This document shows positions 1-6,716 of a stretch of 11,714 nucleotides of DNA, in pieces; positions within the stretch are counted from its first letter, which is position 1; each line of letters begins with the position of its first letter. Source of the stretch: Solimonas sp047605265 (GTDB lineage Bacteria > Pseudomonadota > Gammaproteobacteria > Nevskiales > Nevskiaceae); assembly GCA_047605265.1 (NCBI GenBank), contig JASGFY010000082.1:1-11714 (forward strand). The letters are read 5' to 3'. The notes below the pieces were generated by a model. That model worked only from the letters and a program-made list of their open reading frames with translations. It ran no database searches and was not told the DNA's origin. Both the position numbers and the translations under genes were made by a program.

Positions 1-146
1 CCCCCGCCCTTGGGGGGCGGCGGGGGGGGCGGGGCGCCGCCCCGCGCCCGCGCCGCGCGCAGACGCGCAGCGGCGACGGCATCGACCGCCTCCGACGCGC
101 GCAGGGCCTCGCGCAGGTGCGCGGCGAACGGATCGTCTTCAGTCAC
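1..146 (-). CDS. DUF3619 family protein, N-terminal fragment (cut by window edge)
   Basis: The frame starts at GTG 146-144, which overlaps the TGA stop (145-143) of the upstream sigma factor as GTGA, so translational coupling is likely. Forty-eight codons are visible. The first part reads TEDDPFAAHLREALRASEAV, followed by a helix with ARLRAARAR. This resembles the start of DUF3619 proteins, small proteins of unknown function with one predicted membrane segment that are typically encoded just after an RpoE-like sigma factor in proteobacteria. That family knowledge is recalled, not searched. The segment at the very edge reads as seven prolines then KGG, encoded by runs of G and C. This is unlike the helix I would expect after the LRAARAR motif and may be a sequence artefact at a contig end. 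DUF3619 is the best guess; an anti-sigma-like partner cannot be excluded on this fragment. Confidence 0.6.
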   Translation of the reverse strand, partial: MTEDDPFAAHLREALRASEAVDAVAAARLRAARARGGAPPPPPPPKGG

Positions 147-697
147 GGCCAGACTCCAGCCAGCGCGTCGCGCAGGGCCCGCAGCGCGCGCGACAGATGC
201 GTCTTGACGCTGCCGCCGCTGCAGCCCATCGCGCGGGCCGTGTCCTCGACATCGAACCCTTCCCAGACGCGCAGTACGAAGGCCTCGCGCTGGCGACGCG
301 GCAGGGCGCGCAACGCCTGCTCGAGACGCCGCAGGGCCTCGGCGCTCTGCAGCGCGTCGACGTGATCGGGCTGCGCGGCGTCGACCGCCGTCGCGAGCAG
401 ATCCGGCTCGCGCGCATCCGCCGCCGGCGCCTCGTGCCGGAAGAACAGGCGACGACGCAAGGTCTGCCGGCGCTGCCAGTCGCGGATACGGTTGCCGAGG
501 ATGCGATGGAACAGCGGCGGCCACTCCGTCGGCGGGCGGCAGCCGTAGCGGCGGGCCAGCTGCAGCATGGCGTCCTGCACCAGATCGAGCGCATCGTCGC
601 GATCCTGCGTGGCGATCTCGGCGATGCGCAGCGCACGCCGCTCCACGCTCGCGAGGAACGCATCGAGATTTTCATGGACCGCCGCCGGTTCTTGCAC
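143..697 (-). CDS. ECF-type RNA polymerase sigma factor (RpoE-like), 184 aa
   Basis: A sigma-70 family protein of the small extracytoplasmic-function class, which directs RNA polymerase to a regulon that the sequence does not reveal. Region 2 is visible at about residues 15-80, with the core helix DALDLVQDAMLQLARRY (35-51) and the following PTEWPPLFHRILGNRIRDW segment. Region 4 is at about 130-176, with LPRRQREAFVLRVWEGF and the helix-turn-helix GGSVKTHLSRALRALR. At 184 aa the length fits the class. The start is GTG 697, with no Shine-Dalgarno sequence but a -10-like TAGACT ending exactly 6 nt before it, so the message may be leaderless. The gene lies 28 nt downstream of the DUF1501 stop in the same direction and overlaps the DUF3619 start by 4 nt. 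No classic ZAS-type anti-sigma factor is visible in the window. The sigma identity is secure; its signal is unknown. Confidence 0.92.
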   Translation of the reverse strand: MQEPAAVHENLDAFLASVERRALRIAEIATQDRDDALDLVQDAMLQLARRYGCRPPTEWPPLFHRILGNRIRDWQRRQTLRRRLFFRHEAPAADAREPDLLATAVDAAQPDHVDALQSAEALRRLEQALRALPRRQREAFVLRVWEGFDVEDTARAMGCSGGSVKTHLSRALRALRDALAGVWP

Positions 698-709
698 GCT
701 CGCAGTCTA
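698..709 (-). promoter_or_regulatory. putative -10 element for a leaderless sigma-factor message
   Basis: Reading the minus strand, TAGACT (709-704) matches 4 of 6 positions of TATAAT and is followed by GCGAGC (703-698) and then the GTG start. The 6-nt gap would put the transcription start on the start codon. The same geometry occurs before rsmE and before the CopL-like gene. No convincing -35 box is seen; that region is occupied by the inverted repeat at 718-738. Confidence 0.45.
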
Positions 710-717
710 TCGGCCCC

Positions 718-738
718 GGCCATCGTCAGACGATGGCC
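718..738. repeat. perfect inverted repeat across the DUF1501 stop codon, upstream of the sigma gene
   Basis: The arms GGCCATCGTC (718-727) and GACGATGGCC (729-738) are exact reverse complements around a single central base (728). On the minus strand the DUF1501 stop codon TGA (728-726) lies at the centre. As RNA it could fold with a 5-nt loop, but no T-run follows, so a classic intrinsic terminator is unlikely. Relative to a start at 697 the repeat covers -21 to -41, where a regulator could block or recruit polymerase. Operator, attenuator and chance are all possible. Confidence 0.6.
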
Positions 739-1880
739 AGCGCCGGATGCCGGCGCGGCTCGATGCAGGCGTCGCCGACGCCCCACCAGCGGCCAAGCAC
801 GGCGTTGTAGACGCGGCGGAAGTCCGTCGTCGCCGGCACGTCGCCGTCGTCGAGCCGCGCCAGCTGCGGCGCTTCGCCGTAGAGGCCGCCCTTGACGGCG
901 CCACCGAGCGCGAAGTGCGGCGCCGCCTTGCCATGGTCGGTGCCGCCGCTGGCGTTCTGCAGGGCGCGGCGGCCGAACTCGGAGTACGTGACGATCAGCA
1001 CCTGGTCCCAGATGCCGGCGGCGACGAAGGCCTGACGCAAGGCGGCGAACGTCGCCGCGAGCTGGCCGAGCAGCGCGTCGTGGCGCGCGCGCTGGTTGAC
1101 GTGCGTGTCGAAGCCGGTCAGGGCGATCTTGACGACCGGCGTCGCCGGATCGCCGATCAGCAGCGCCGCGGCCTGCTGCGCGTCGCGGCCGAACGACGTG
1201 CGCGGGAAATCGCCGGCCGGCTGCGGCCGTCCCGCGGCGAGCGCGCGGCCGGCGGCGTCGATGTCCCGCTGCACCGCCAGGATGTGGCGCAGCGCGGTGT
1301 TCGCCGACGACTCGCGCAGCGGCATCACGCCCTGCGCTTCGGCGACGAAGCTGTCGGCGTCAGCCATGACGACCGGCTCCATCCGCGTACCGCGCAAGGG
1401 CTTGGGGTTGCGGCCGATGACGACGGCCTCGGCGGCAAACGGGCGACCGAATCGCCGGGCGACGTCGACGCGCGACAGCCAGCCCTCGTCACCGATGCGG
1501 TCGCTGTCGGTCGCCGTGTCCCAGATCTCGATCGAGCGGAAATGCGAGCGGTTCGCCGGCGTGTAGCCGACGCCCTGCAGGACGGCGAGTTCGCCGCCGC
1601 CGAACATCGGCATCAACGGCGCGAGGGCCGGATTGAAGCCGACGCGCTCGTCGAGCGGCAGCACCTGATCGCGCGCCACACCGAGCTGCGGCCGCAGCTG
1701 CGCGTACAGCGGATCGGCGTACGGGATCACCATGTTGAGGCCGTCGTTGCCGCCGTTGAGTTCGACGAGCACGAGGCGGCGCAGCGGCGCCGGGCCATCG
1801 TCGGCAGCGGCGGCGCGCGGCAGGCCGGCGAGCAGCAGCGGCGCCAGCGCCGCCGTCTTCAGCAGATCGCGTCTGTGCAT
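726..1880 (-). CDS. DUF1501 family exported protein with Tat signal, 384 aa
   Basis: Start ATG 1880 is preceded by GGAG at good spacing. The N-terminus MHRRDLLKTAALAPLLLAGL, then PRAAA, is a twin-arginine signal (RRDLLK) with a hydrophobic core and probable cleavage near AAA-DD, so the protein should be exported folded by Tat. Family landmarks are LVLVELNGGNDGLNMVIPY (36-54), NRSHFRSIEIWDTA (110-123), GFDTH (256-260), YSEFGRRALQN (299-309) and GGTDHG (312-317). DUF1501 belongs, as I recall, to the alkaline-phosphatase/sulfatase-like fold clan, where the Asp/His/Glu motifs would bind metal; no substrate is established. Length is normal for the family. It lies 38 nt after the DUF1800 stop and is almost certainly co-transcribed with it. 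The family call is strong; enzymatic activity is inference. Confidence 0.9.
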   Translation of the reverse strand: MHRRDLLKTAALAPLLLAGLPRAAAADDGPAPLRRLVLVELNGGNDGLNMVIPYADPLYAQLRPQLGVARDQVLPLDERVGFNPALAPLMPMFGGGELAVLQGVGYTPANRSHFRSIEIWDTATDSDRIGDEGWLSRVDVARRFGRPFAAEAVVIGRNPKPLRGTRMEPVVMADADSFVAEAQGVMPLRESSANTALRHILAVQRDIDAAGRALAAGRPQPAGDFPRTSFGRDAQQAAALLIGDPATPVVKIALTGFDTHVNQRARHDALLGQLAATFAALRQAFVAAGIWDQVLIVTYSEFGRRALQNASGGTDHGKAAPHFALGGAVKGGLYGEAPQLARLDDGDVPATTDFRRVYNAVLGRWWGVGDACIEPRRHPALAIV

Positions 1881-1918
1881 GCGGGGTTCTCCGTCATTGA
1901 GGCCATCACTCGAGGCCT

Positions 1919-3367
1919 TTACTTGAGGTTGTAGACCGGATCGAGCATCCAGGTCTCGAGGCGATCGGTCGGCTTCGCGCCCTCGACCGGCGCCTGCACC
2001 GGCGCGAGCGCGAGCAGCAGGTTTTCGGCGCCGCGCGGCGGCAGGGACTCCGCCGCCTCGCCGAAGCGGCGCGTCACGTCGGCCTGCCGGGGTTTCATCT
2101 CGCGCGCCATGGCCTTGCGCAGCTGCGCTTCGCGGCCATCGCCGCCGGTCGCGGGCGACGCGTCGCCGGACAGCGACAGCACGAACTGGCGGCGCGCGAG
2201 CAGGGCCGCGCTGCTGATCCAGTCGTCGCCGCCCGGCCAGCCGCGCACGTTCGGCGGATTGAACAGGCCCTGCCCCATCTCGTCGCTGGCCAGCGCCACC
2301 GACCGCGGCGACAGCGGCAGAGCCAGCGAGCGCACGGCGCCGACGACGAACTCGACCGGCGACTTGACCAGCACGCCCGCCTGCGTCGCGTCGGTGACGG
2401 CCGGCTCGGCGAACAGCGCCTTCATCAGGGGCGCGATCTGCCAATCGTGGCGGAAGCGCGCCGCGAGCCTCGCGACTTCGGCGCGGTCCGGCTGCGGCGA
2501 CACGAACTCGCGCCACAGCGCCTCGACGATGAACGTCGCCGCCTGCGGCTGCTGCAGGATGATGTCGATGATGTCGTCGCCGTCGAAGTCGCCGCGATGG
2601 CCGAGGAAGGTCTTCACGCCGTCGTCGTGCTGGGACCGGGACTCGAAGAACGTGCCGTCCGGCGGCCGCATCTTCCAGCCGGTGAACGCGCGCGCCGCCT
2701 CGTGCACGTCCCGCTCGCTGTAGTGGCCCTCGCCGAGCGTGAACAGCTCCAGCAGTTCGCGCGCGAAGTTCTCGTTCGGCGCGTCCTTGCGGTTCTGCTG
2801 GTTGTTGAGGAACAGCAGCATCGCCGGATCGCGCGCGACGGCGTGCAGCAGCGCCCGGTAGTCGCCGAGCGCGTGCTCGCGCAGCGTGACGTTCTGCCGG
2901 TACAGCAGCTGGCCGGCTTTCACCGCCTGCAGCGACGAGGTGAAATGGCCATGCCAGAACAGCGTCATCCGTTCGGCGAGCGGCGCCGGCGTCGCGATCA
3001 TCTCCTGCATCCACCAGGTCTGCAGTTCGGCGCCGCGCTTGACCCACATCTGCCGGTACGCGCGGCGCTCGTCGTCGCTCATCGCCTTGAGTTCGGCGGG
3101 CGTCTTCAACGCCTCGTCGACCCAGTCCGGCGCCGGCGTTGTCGCGGCACGGCGCGGCACGGCCGCGTCGACGATGCGCTCGACCGCCTCCGCACCACTC
3201 AGCGGCGCCAGCGCCGCGATCTCGGCCGGCGACGGCGCGAAGCCGCTGCGCAGCAACAGCTGGCGCGCGTCGGCCTCCGGCATCGCCATCGCCACCGGGG
3301 CCAGGCCCAGGCCCAGGCCCGCCAGCAATGCCAGGGCCGCGCCGCAGCGCTGCAATCGTCGTTTCAT
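1919..3367 (-). CDS. DUF1800 family exported protein, 482 aa
   Basis: Start ATG 3367 is chosen because GGAGGGA lies just upstream and it places a clean Sec signal peptide at the N-terminus (MKRRLQ, then a hydrophobic Ala/Leu/Gly core to about residue 28, AMA). In-frame codons further upstream (to 3454) lack this. DUF1800 landmarks are FWHGHF (137-142), PNENFARELLELFTLGEGHY (197-216), FTGW (228-231), DDGVKTFLGHRGDFDGDDII (248-267) and LFNPPNVRGWPGG (368-380). The family is large, exported and of unknown biochemical function, and is usually encoded beside DUF1501, as here. It is the first gene of the minus-strand run leading to the sigma factor. The family call is very secure; no reaction can be assigned. 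Confidence 0.93.
   Translation of the reverse strand: MKRRLQRCGAALALLAGLGLGLAPVAMAMPEADARQLLLRSGFAPSPAEIAALAPLSGAEAVERIVDAAVPRRAATTPAPDWVDEALKTPAELKAMSDDERRAYRQMWVKRGAELQTWWMQEMIATPAPLAERMTLFWHGHFTSSLQAVKAGQLLYRQNVTLREHALGDYRALLHAVARDPAMLLFLNNQQNRKDAPNENFARELLELFTLGEGHYSERDVHEAARAFTGWKMRPPDGTFFESRSQHDDGVKTFLGHRGDFDGDDIIDIILQQPQAATFIVEALWREFVSPQPDRAEVARLAARFRHDWQIAPLMKALFAEPAVTDATQAGVLVKSPVEFVVGAVRSLALPLSPRSVALASDEMGQGLFNPPNVRGWPGGDDWISSAALLARRQFVLSLSGDASPATGGDGREAQLRKAMAREMKPRQADVTRRFGEAAESLPPRGAENLLLALAPVQAPVEGAKPTDRLETWMLDPVYNLK
3301..3320. repeat. hexanucleotide tandem repeat in the DUF1800 signal peptide
   Basis: CCAGGC is repeated three times with a partial fourth copy. On the coding (minus) strand it specifies the alternating Gly-Leu stretch in the hydrophobic core of the DUF1800 signal peptide (about residues 17-23). 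Unit gain or loss would keep the frame and change core length by two residues. Confidence 0.7.
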
Positions 3368-3467
3368 CGCTCCCTCCGGTCGGCCGCTTTTTTGCGCATG
3401 GTCTCCACACAACGCACGGGCGGCGGAACGGTTGACATGCGACCGTGCGGCCACGACAGGCCGTCGC

Positions 3468-3479
3468 TATCCTTCGCGC
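3468..3479 (+). promoter_or_regulatory. putative -10 element for a leaderless rsmE message
   Basis: TATCCT (3468-3473), inside GCTATCCT, is followed by TCGCGC (3474-3479) and then the rsmE ATG. There is no Shine-Dalgarno sequence before that ATG. The spacing puts a transcription start on the A of ATG. A perfect TTGACA at 3432-3437 is too far away (30 nt) to be its -35 box. Confidence 0.45.
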
Positions 3480-4217
3480 ATGGCCGAACCCCGCATCCAT
3501 CTCGACGACATCACGCCCGGCGTTGGCGCCATCGTGCGCCTGCCGGACAACGCGTTCCGCCATCTCGTGCAGGTGCTGCGCGCGCGCGCCGGTGAAACCT
3601 TCATCGCGTTCGACGGCCGCGGCGGCGAGTACGCTGCGGAGCTGGTCGACGTCGGCAAGCGCGAAGCGACGGCGAAGTTGCTGTCCTTCGCTGACGTCGA
3701 TCGCGAATCGCCGCTGGACCTCACGCTCGCGCAATGCGTGTCCAAGGGCGAGCGCATGGACTACGCCTTGCAGAAGGCCGTCGAACTCGGCGTCACGCGC
3801 ATCGTGCCGCTGCTGTCGTCACGCGGCGTCGTCAAGCTCGATGCCGAGCGCTGGGACAAGAAGCTCGAACACTGGCGCGGCATCGTCGTCTCGGCCTGCG
3901 AGCAGTCGGGCCGCACGGCGGTGCCGCTCATCTCCGACATCGTGCCGCTGCCGGGCTGGTTCGACGACGAGGGCGCGCACGGCACGCGGCTTACGCTCGA
4001 TCCGCTGGCGCACCACTCGCTGCACCAGCTGCCGGCGCCGAACGGCCCGCTGACGCTGCTCGTCGGTCCCGAAGGCGGACTGTCGGAACACGAACTCAAG
4101 CGCGCGCGCGCCGCCGGCTACATCGGCATCCGCATGGGCCCGCGCGTGCTGCGTACCGAGACGGCGGGCGTGGCGGCGATCGCCGCACTGCAGGCGATGT
4201 GGGGCGACTGGCGATGA
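3480..4217 (+). CDS. rsmE: 16S rRNA (uracil1498-N3)-methyltransferase, 245 aa
   Basis: RsmE is a SPOUT-class enzyme that transfers a methyl group from S-adenosylmethionine to N3 of U1498 in 16S rRNA of the 30S subunit, in the cytoplasm. The N-terminal PUA-like domain is at about residues 1-70 (FRHLVQVLRARAGE, FIAFDGRGGEY). The knotted methyltransferase domain shows KGERMDYALQKAVELGV (89-105), EQSGR (141-145), LLVGPEGGLSEHE (193-205) and the knot segment GPRVLRTETAG (220-230). All are hallmark RsmE motifs, and the length is typical. Start ATG 3480 gives the expected N-terminus MAEPRIHLDD and has a -10-like box 6 nt before it rather than a ribosome site. It is divergent from DUF1800 (112 nt apart) and convergent with the permease gene. 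The function is confidently assigned by family. Confidence 0.96.
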   Translation: MAEPRIHLDDITPGVGAIVRLPDNAFRHLVQVLRARAGETFIAFDGRGGEYAAELVDVGKREATAKLLSFADVDRESPLDLTLAQCVSKGERMDYALQKAVELGVTRIVPLLSSRGVVKLDAERWDKKLEHWRGIVVSACEQSGRTAVPLISDIVPLPGWFDDEGAHGTRLTLDPLAHHSLHQLPAPNGPLTLLVGPEGGLSEHELKRARAAGYIGIRMGPRVLRTETAGVAAIAALQAMWGDWR

Positions 4218-4260
4218 GGCAGCGGAACCGCGACCGTGGCACCGCGCACGCTGCGCAGGG

Positions 4261-4285
4261 AAAAACACCCGGCGCTCGAAGCCGG
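4261..4285 (-). terminator. intrinsic terminator candidate for the DUF3574-permease transcript
   Basis: On the minus strand, CCGGC (4285-4281) pairs with GCCGG (4273-4269) around a 7-nt loop. Three bases later comes TTTTT (4265-4261). It lies about 130 nt past the permease stop. The five-base T-run is notable in this G+C-rich background. Confidence 0.5.
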
Positions 4286-4363
4286 TCGACGAGGCCCGAT
4301 GCAGTCGCCAGGCCGTCCCCGACCATCACGGAGATGCCCGATCTTCGCCTGATACCCGGGCCC

Positions 4364-4397
4364 GGCGCGCGTCCTCGATCGCGCCAGGCTTCTTTTC
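4364..4397 (+). terminator. intrinsic terminator candidate for rsmE
   Basis: GGCGCG (4364-4369) pairs with CGCGCC (4380-4385) around a 10-nt loop and is followed within a few bases by TTCTTTTC (4390-4397). It lies about 150 nt beyond the rsmE stop and just before the end of the convergent permease gene. The hairpin is short and the T-tract is interrupted, so confidence is moderate. The rest of 4218-4412 shows no gene. Confidence 0.4.
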
Positions 4398-4412
4398 TGC
4401 GCGCGGCGCCGC

Positions 4413-5996
4413 TCAGGACGCACCGTGCGCGGTGTGGTCCGGCCGCGTCAGCCAGCGCGCCGCGACGAACAACAGCGCCATCAGACCGTAGCCGCTCACG
4501 TACGGCCACGCCGGCCGCAGCGCGAGCACGGTGTCGCCGAACGAAAACCGATAGCCGTGCATCAGGCCGGTCGCCGACAGCAGCGCGGCGATGGCGCACC
4601 AGATCGCCGCGTTGTCGAAGCGGCGCTCGATGATCGCCACCGTCATCGCCGACAGGATCATCGCCGTGAACACCACGCCCTGCTCGAGCGCGAACGCGCC
4701 GGCGATGTAGACGTCGCTCTGCAGGAACTTCGGCAGCAGCTCGGCCGAGAACGCCGCCCCGCCCGGCACACCCAGCCCGGCCGCGTGCAAACCGGCCTTG
4801 GCCATCAGTGAACCCCAGGTCGCCAGGCCCGGCAGGATGCCGATGACGACGGCCGGCGCGTGATGCGCCGGCGTCGCCTGGAAGGCCTGCGCGCTCATGA
4901 CGATGCCGATCCACAGCAGGATCGCCATGCCGGCTTCGACCGGAATCAGCCACGCGACGTGCGCGAGCGTGCCGGTGCAGCACAGCAACGCGAGGAAGAC
5001 GCCGGACAGGCTCGAATAGCCGGCGCGCGCGCCCATCGCCTTCCAGCCGGGATGGCCGATGTACAGCGTGGTCGGAAAGCAGGAGCCGAACAGCGCGGCG
5101 GCGATCGAACCGAGCCCGTTGACGGCGAGCGACGGCCGCGACGGGTAGCGGTCGCCGGCCGCTTCCGCCGATTCGAGGTTCTGCATCGAGCCGGCGACGA
5201 TGAACAGGCCCATCGGCACGACGATGGCGAAGTAGCTGACGACGAAGTCGGTGCGGAACGACGCGACGAGATCGCCGAGCACCGGCAGCGGCAAATGCAG
5301 CGACGGCGCGCCCGGCGGCGGGCCGGACGGCGCGAGGCCCGTGCCCCACGCCAGCGCCGTGCCGAGCGCGACGGCGACGAAGCCGACCGGCAGGCCGCCG
5401 CGGAAGCGCACGCGGCCGAAATAGCCGAGCAGGATCACGCCGAGCGTCGTCAGGCCGATCACCGGATTGGCGTACGCGCGGAACAGAAAGCCCAGCGAGA
5501 TGAACGCCAGCGCGAGGCCGGCGAGCGTAGCCAGCAGCGCGGCGCGCGGCGTCGCGCGACGGATGCGTTCGACGACGAACGACGCCGCGAACTCGATGAC
5601 GCCGCAGCTGAAACACGCGAGCAGGCCGGCCTGCCAGGCGATGCGCGCCGGATCGGCGGCGCCGGCCGCCTGCGCGGCCAGCCTGGCCGGCAGCATGACG
5701 AGGAACACGAACGCGAACACGGTGACGGCGTTGAGGCCGTACGGCAGCGCGCAGACGTCGTCCCGTCCGGTTTCCCGGCCGAGCCTGCGCGCCTGGCGCG
5801 CGTAGTACAGATTGCCGACCAGCAGCGACACCGCCGCGCCCGGCAGCACGTGGCCGAGCAGCAGCGCGTCGTCGAAGCCGAGCACGCCGCGGCACAGCGC
5901 CGAGAGCACCAACAGCAGGATCAGGTTGTCGAGCGCGAGGCCGAAGAAACCGTCGAGATCGCCGCGGACAAAACGCGGCAGGGGACCGTTGCTCAT
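4413..5996 (-). CDS. putative NCS2-like (xanthine/uracil permease family) membrane transporter, 527 aa
   Basis: A polytopic inner-membrane protein with about 12 hydrophobic segments spread over residues 17-515, for example LILLLVLSALCRGVLGF, AVTVFAFVFLVMLPARL and YFAIVVPMGLFIVAGSM. Between the middle segments, QNLESAEAAGDRY (272-284) resembles the ESAEA-x-GD region of NCS2/AzgA-type nucleobase permeases, followed by GSCFPTTLYIGHPGWKAMGA (304-323). The family usually imports purines, pyrimidines or related compounds by proton symport; the substrate here cannot be told. Start ATG 5996 lies 8 nt after the DUF3574 stop, with no strong ribosome site of its own, so translation may be coupled. Its length is slightly greater than the usual 430-480 aa. 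A divergent member of a related 14-segment (SLC26/NCS2) family is the main alternative. Confidence 0.7.
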   Translation of the reverse strand: MSNGPLPRFVRGDLDGFFGLALDNLILLLVLSALCRGVLGFDDALLLGHVLPGAAVSLLVGNLYYARQARRLGRETGRDDVCALPYGLNAVTVFAFVFLVMLPARLAAQAAGAADPARIAWQAGLLACFSCGVIEFAASFVVERIRRATPRAALLATLAGLALAFISLGFLFRAYANPVIGLTTLGVILLGYFGRVRFRGGLPVGFVAVALGTALAWGTGLAPSGPPPGAPSLHLPLPVLGDLVASFRTDFVVSYFAIVVPMGLFIVAGSMQNLESAEAAGDRYPSRPSLAVNGLGSIAAALFGSCFPTTLYIGHPGWKAMGARAGYSSLSGVFLALLCCTGTLAHVAWLIPVEAGMAILLWIGIVMSAQAFQATPAHHAPAVVIGILPGLATWGSLMAKAGLHAAGLGVPGGAAFSAELLPKFLQSDVYIAGAFALEQGVVFTAMILSAMTVAIIERRFDNAAIWCAIAALLSATGLMHGYRFSFGDTVLALRPAWPYVSGYGLMALLFVAARWLTRPDHTAHGAS

Positions 5997-6004
5997 GCGC
6001 GCGC

Positions 6005-6463
6005 TCAGAACGACACGTCGGCCGGCTGCGTCACGCGCAGCACGGACTGATCGCCGGTCCGCCGCTTCCAGGCGCTGCGGATCGCGTCGATCGCGGCGCG
6101 CGTCTGCGCGTTGTCCTCGTGCAGCAGCACGATCAGCTTCGAGCGCAGGCGCTGCGGCTGCGCGGCGCCGCGGTCGAGCCACTGGCCGTAGACGTCGAGC
6201 ACGCTCAGGCCGCTCGGGAACCGCGGCGTCACTTCCGCATCGAGGAACGCACGCCATTGCGCCTCGCTGACGCCCTGCTGCGGCTGCTCGGCATCGCCGA
6301 GGCCGAAGTACAGCTCGGTGCGCGCCCAGCCCTGCGTGGCGCCCGGATGCGCGGCGTCGCCGGACAGCGTCGCCGGCGCCGCGGCCGGCGTCGGACCGTG
6401 GGGACCGTAGAGACAGCCGCCGAGCAACAGTGCGGCAGCGAGCACGAGGCCGGAACGGATCAT
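6005..6463 (-). CDS. DUF3574 domain lipoprotein, 152 aa
   Basis: Start ATG 6463 is preceded by GGAG at 6-7 nt. A GTG at 6475 is in frame but would remove that ribosome site. The N-terminus MIRSGLVLAAALLLGGC carries a lipobox (LGGC, Cys17), so a lipid-anchored periplasmic protein is expected. The DUF3574 domain occupies about residues 45-152: WARTELYFGL (46-55), VSEAQWRAFLDAEVTPRFPSG (65-85), LSVLDVYGQW (86-95), RSKLIVLLHEDN (107-118) and the C-terminal QSVLRVTQPADVSF. The family's function is unknown. The gene precedes the permease by 8 nt in the same direction, so the two probably form an operon. Identity is confident at family level only. Confidence 0.88.
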   Translation of the reverse strand: MIRSGLVLAAALLLGGCLYGPHGPTPAAAPATLSGDAAHPGATQGWARTELYFGLGDAEQPQQGVSEAQWRAFLDAEVTPRFPSGLSVLDVYGQWLDRGAAQPQRLRSKLIVLLHEDNAQTRAAIDAIRSAWKRRTGDQSVLRVTQPADVSF

Positions 6464-6480
6464 CCGAAACTCCACGCTTG

Positions 6481-6545
6481 AAAAGAATTATTGAGGAAGA
6501 ACAGCGGTGCGGGCGCGGCCGCAACCGGCTGCTTATATACACGAA
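6481..6545 (-). promoter_or_regulatory. A+T-rich candidate promoter region for DUF3574-permease
   Basis: On the minus strand this patch contains GTATATAAG (6540-6532) and AATAAT (6492-6487), both -10-like and unusual in such a G+C-rich sequence. No matching -35 box is obvious for either, so the exact promoter is not resolved. Confidence 0.3.
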
Positions 6546-6616
6546 CGATGCCAGCCGGTGGCGTTCATGCACTGCGCGCGGCTATGACTTTTCGATCCAT
6601 CGACATGCCACGGCAA

Positions 6617-6639
6617 GCCGGCGCCGCGACGGCGCCGGC
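6617..6639 (-). terminator. strong GC hairpin, possible terminator of the DUF2780 gene
   Basis: The arms GCCGGCGCCG (6617-6626) and CGGCGCCGGC (6630-6639) are perfect complements around a 3-nt loop (CGA). It sits about 120 nt after the DUF2780 stop. On the minus strand only two T's follow, so it would be a non-canonical terminator or an mRNA 3'-end stabiliser. Confidence 0.35.
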
Positions 6640-6694
6640 CGCGAAGACTCGGTGACCGTCGACCGATGGACCCGGCGCGGCGGCCGCGGCACGA

Positions 6695-6716
6695 CTGGCG
6701 GCAGCCGCGCCGCCAG
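6695..6716. repeat. perfect 8-bp-arm inverted repeat
   Basis: CTGGCGGC (6695-6702) and GCCGCCAG (6709-6716) are exact complements around a 6-nt loop, 41 nt downstream of the DUF2780 stop. With the 6617-6639 hairpin it forms a two-hairpin 3' region. No T-run follows on either strand. Confidence 0.5.

Noticed and set aside
3432..3437. A perfect TTGACA as the -35 box of rsmE
   Set aside because: No -10-like sequence lies 16-18 nt downstream (3455-3460 is GACAGG), and the TATCCT box is 30 nt away. It may be chance.
2447..3595. A 382-codon plus-strand open frame opposite DUF1800
   Set aside because: It is a shadow on the opposite strand of a well-supported DUF1800 gene and also crosses the divergent promoter region into rsmE in the wrong frame.
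726..3734. A 1002-codon minus-strand open frame running through both DUF genes
   Set aside because: Only its last 384 codons (from ATG 1880) are a real protein, DUF1501. The rest lies out of frame with DUF1800 and has the Arg/Ala-rich composition of a shadow frame in high-G+C DNA.
4096..5895. A 599-codon minus-strand open frame overlapping the permease
   Set aside because: It is an alternate frame of the permease gene, Arg-rich with no hydrophobic segments, whereas the permease frame shows regular membrane helices.
6464..6475. GTG 6475 as the start of the DUF3574 lipoprotein
   Set aside because: The GTGGAG at this place supplies the ribosome site for ATG 6463, which also gives a normal lipoprotein signal length.
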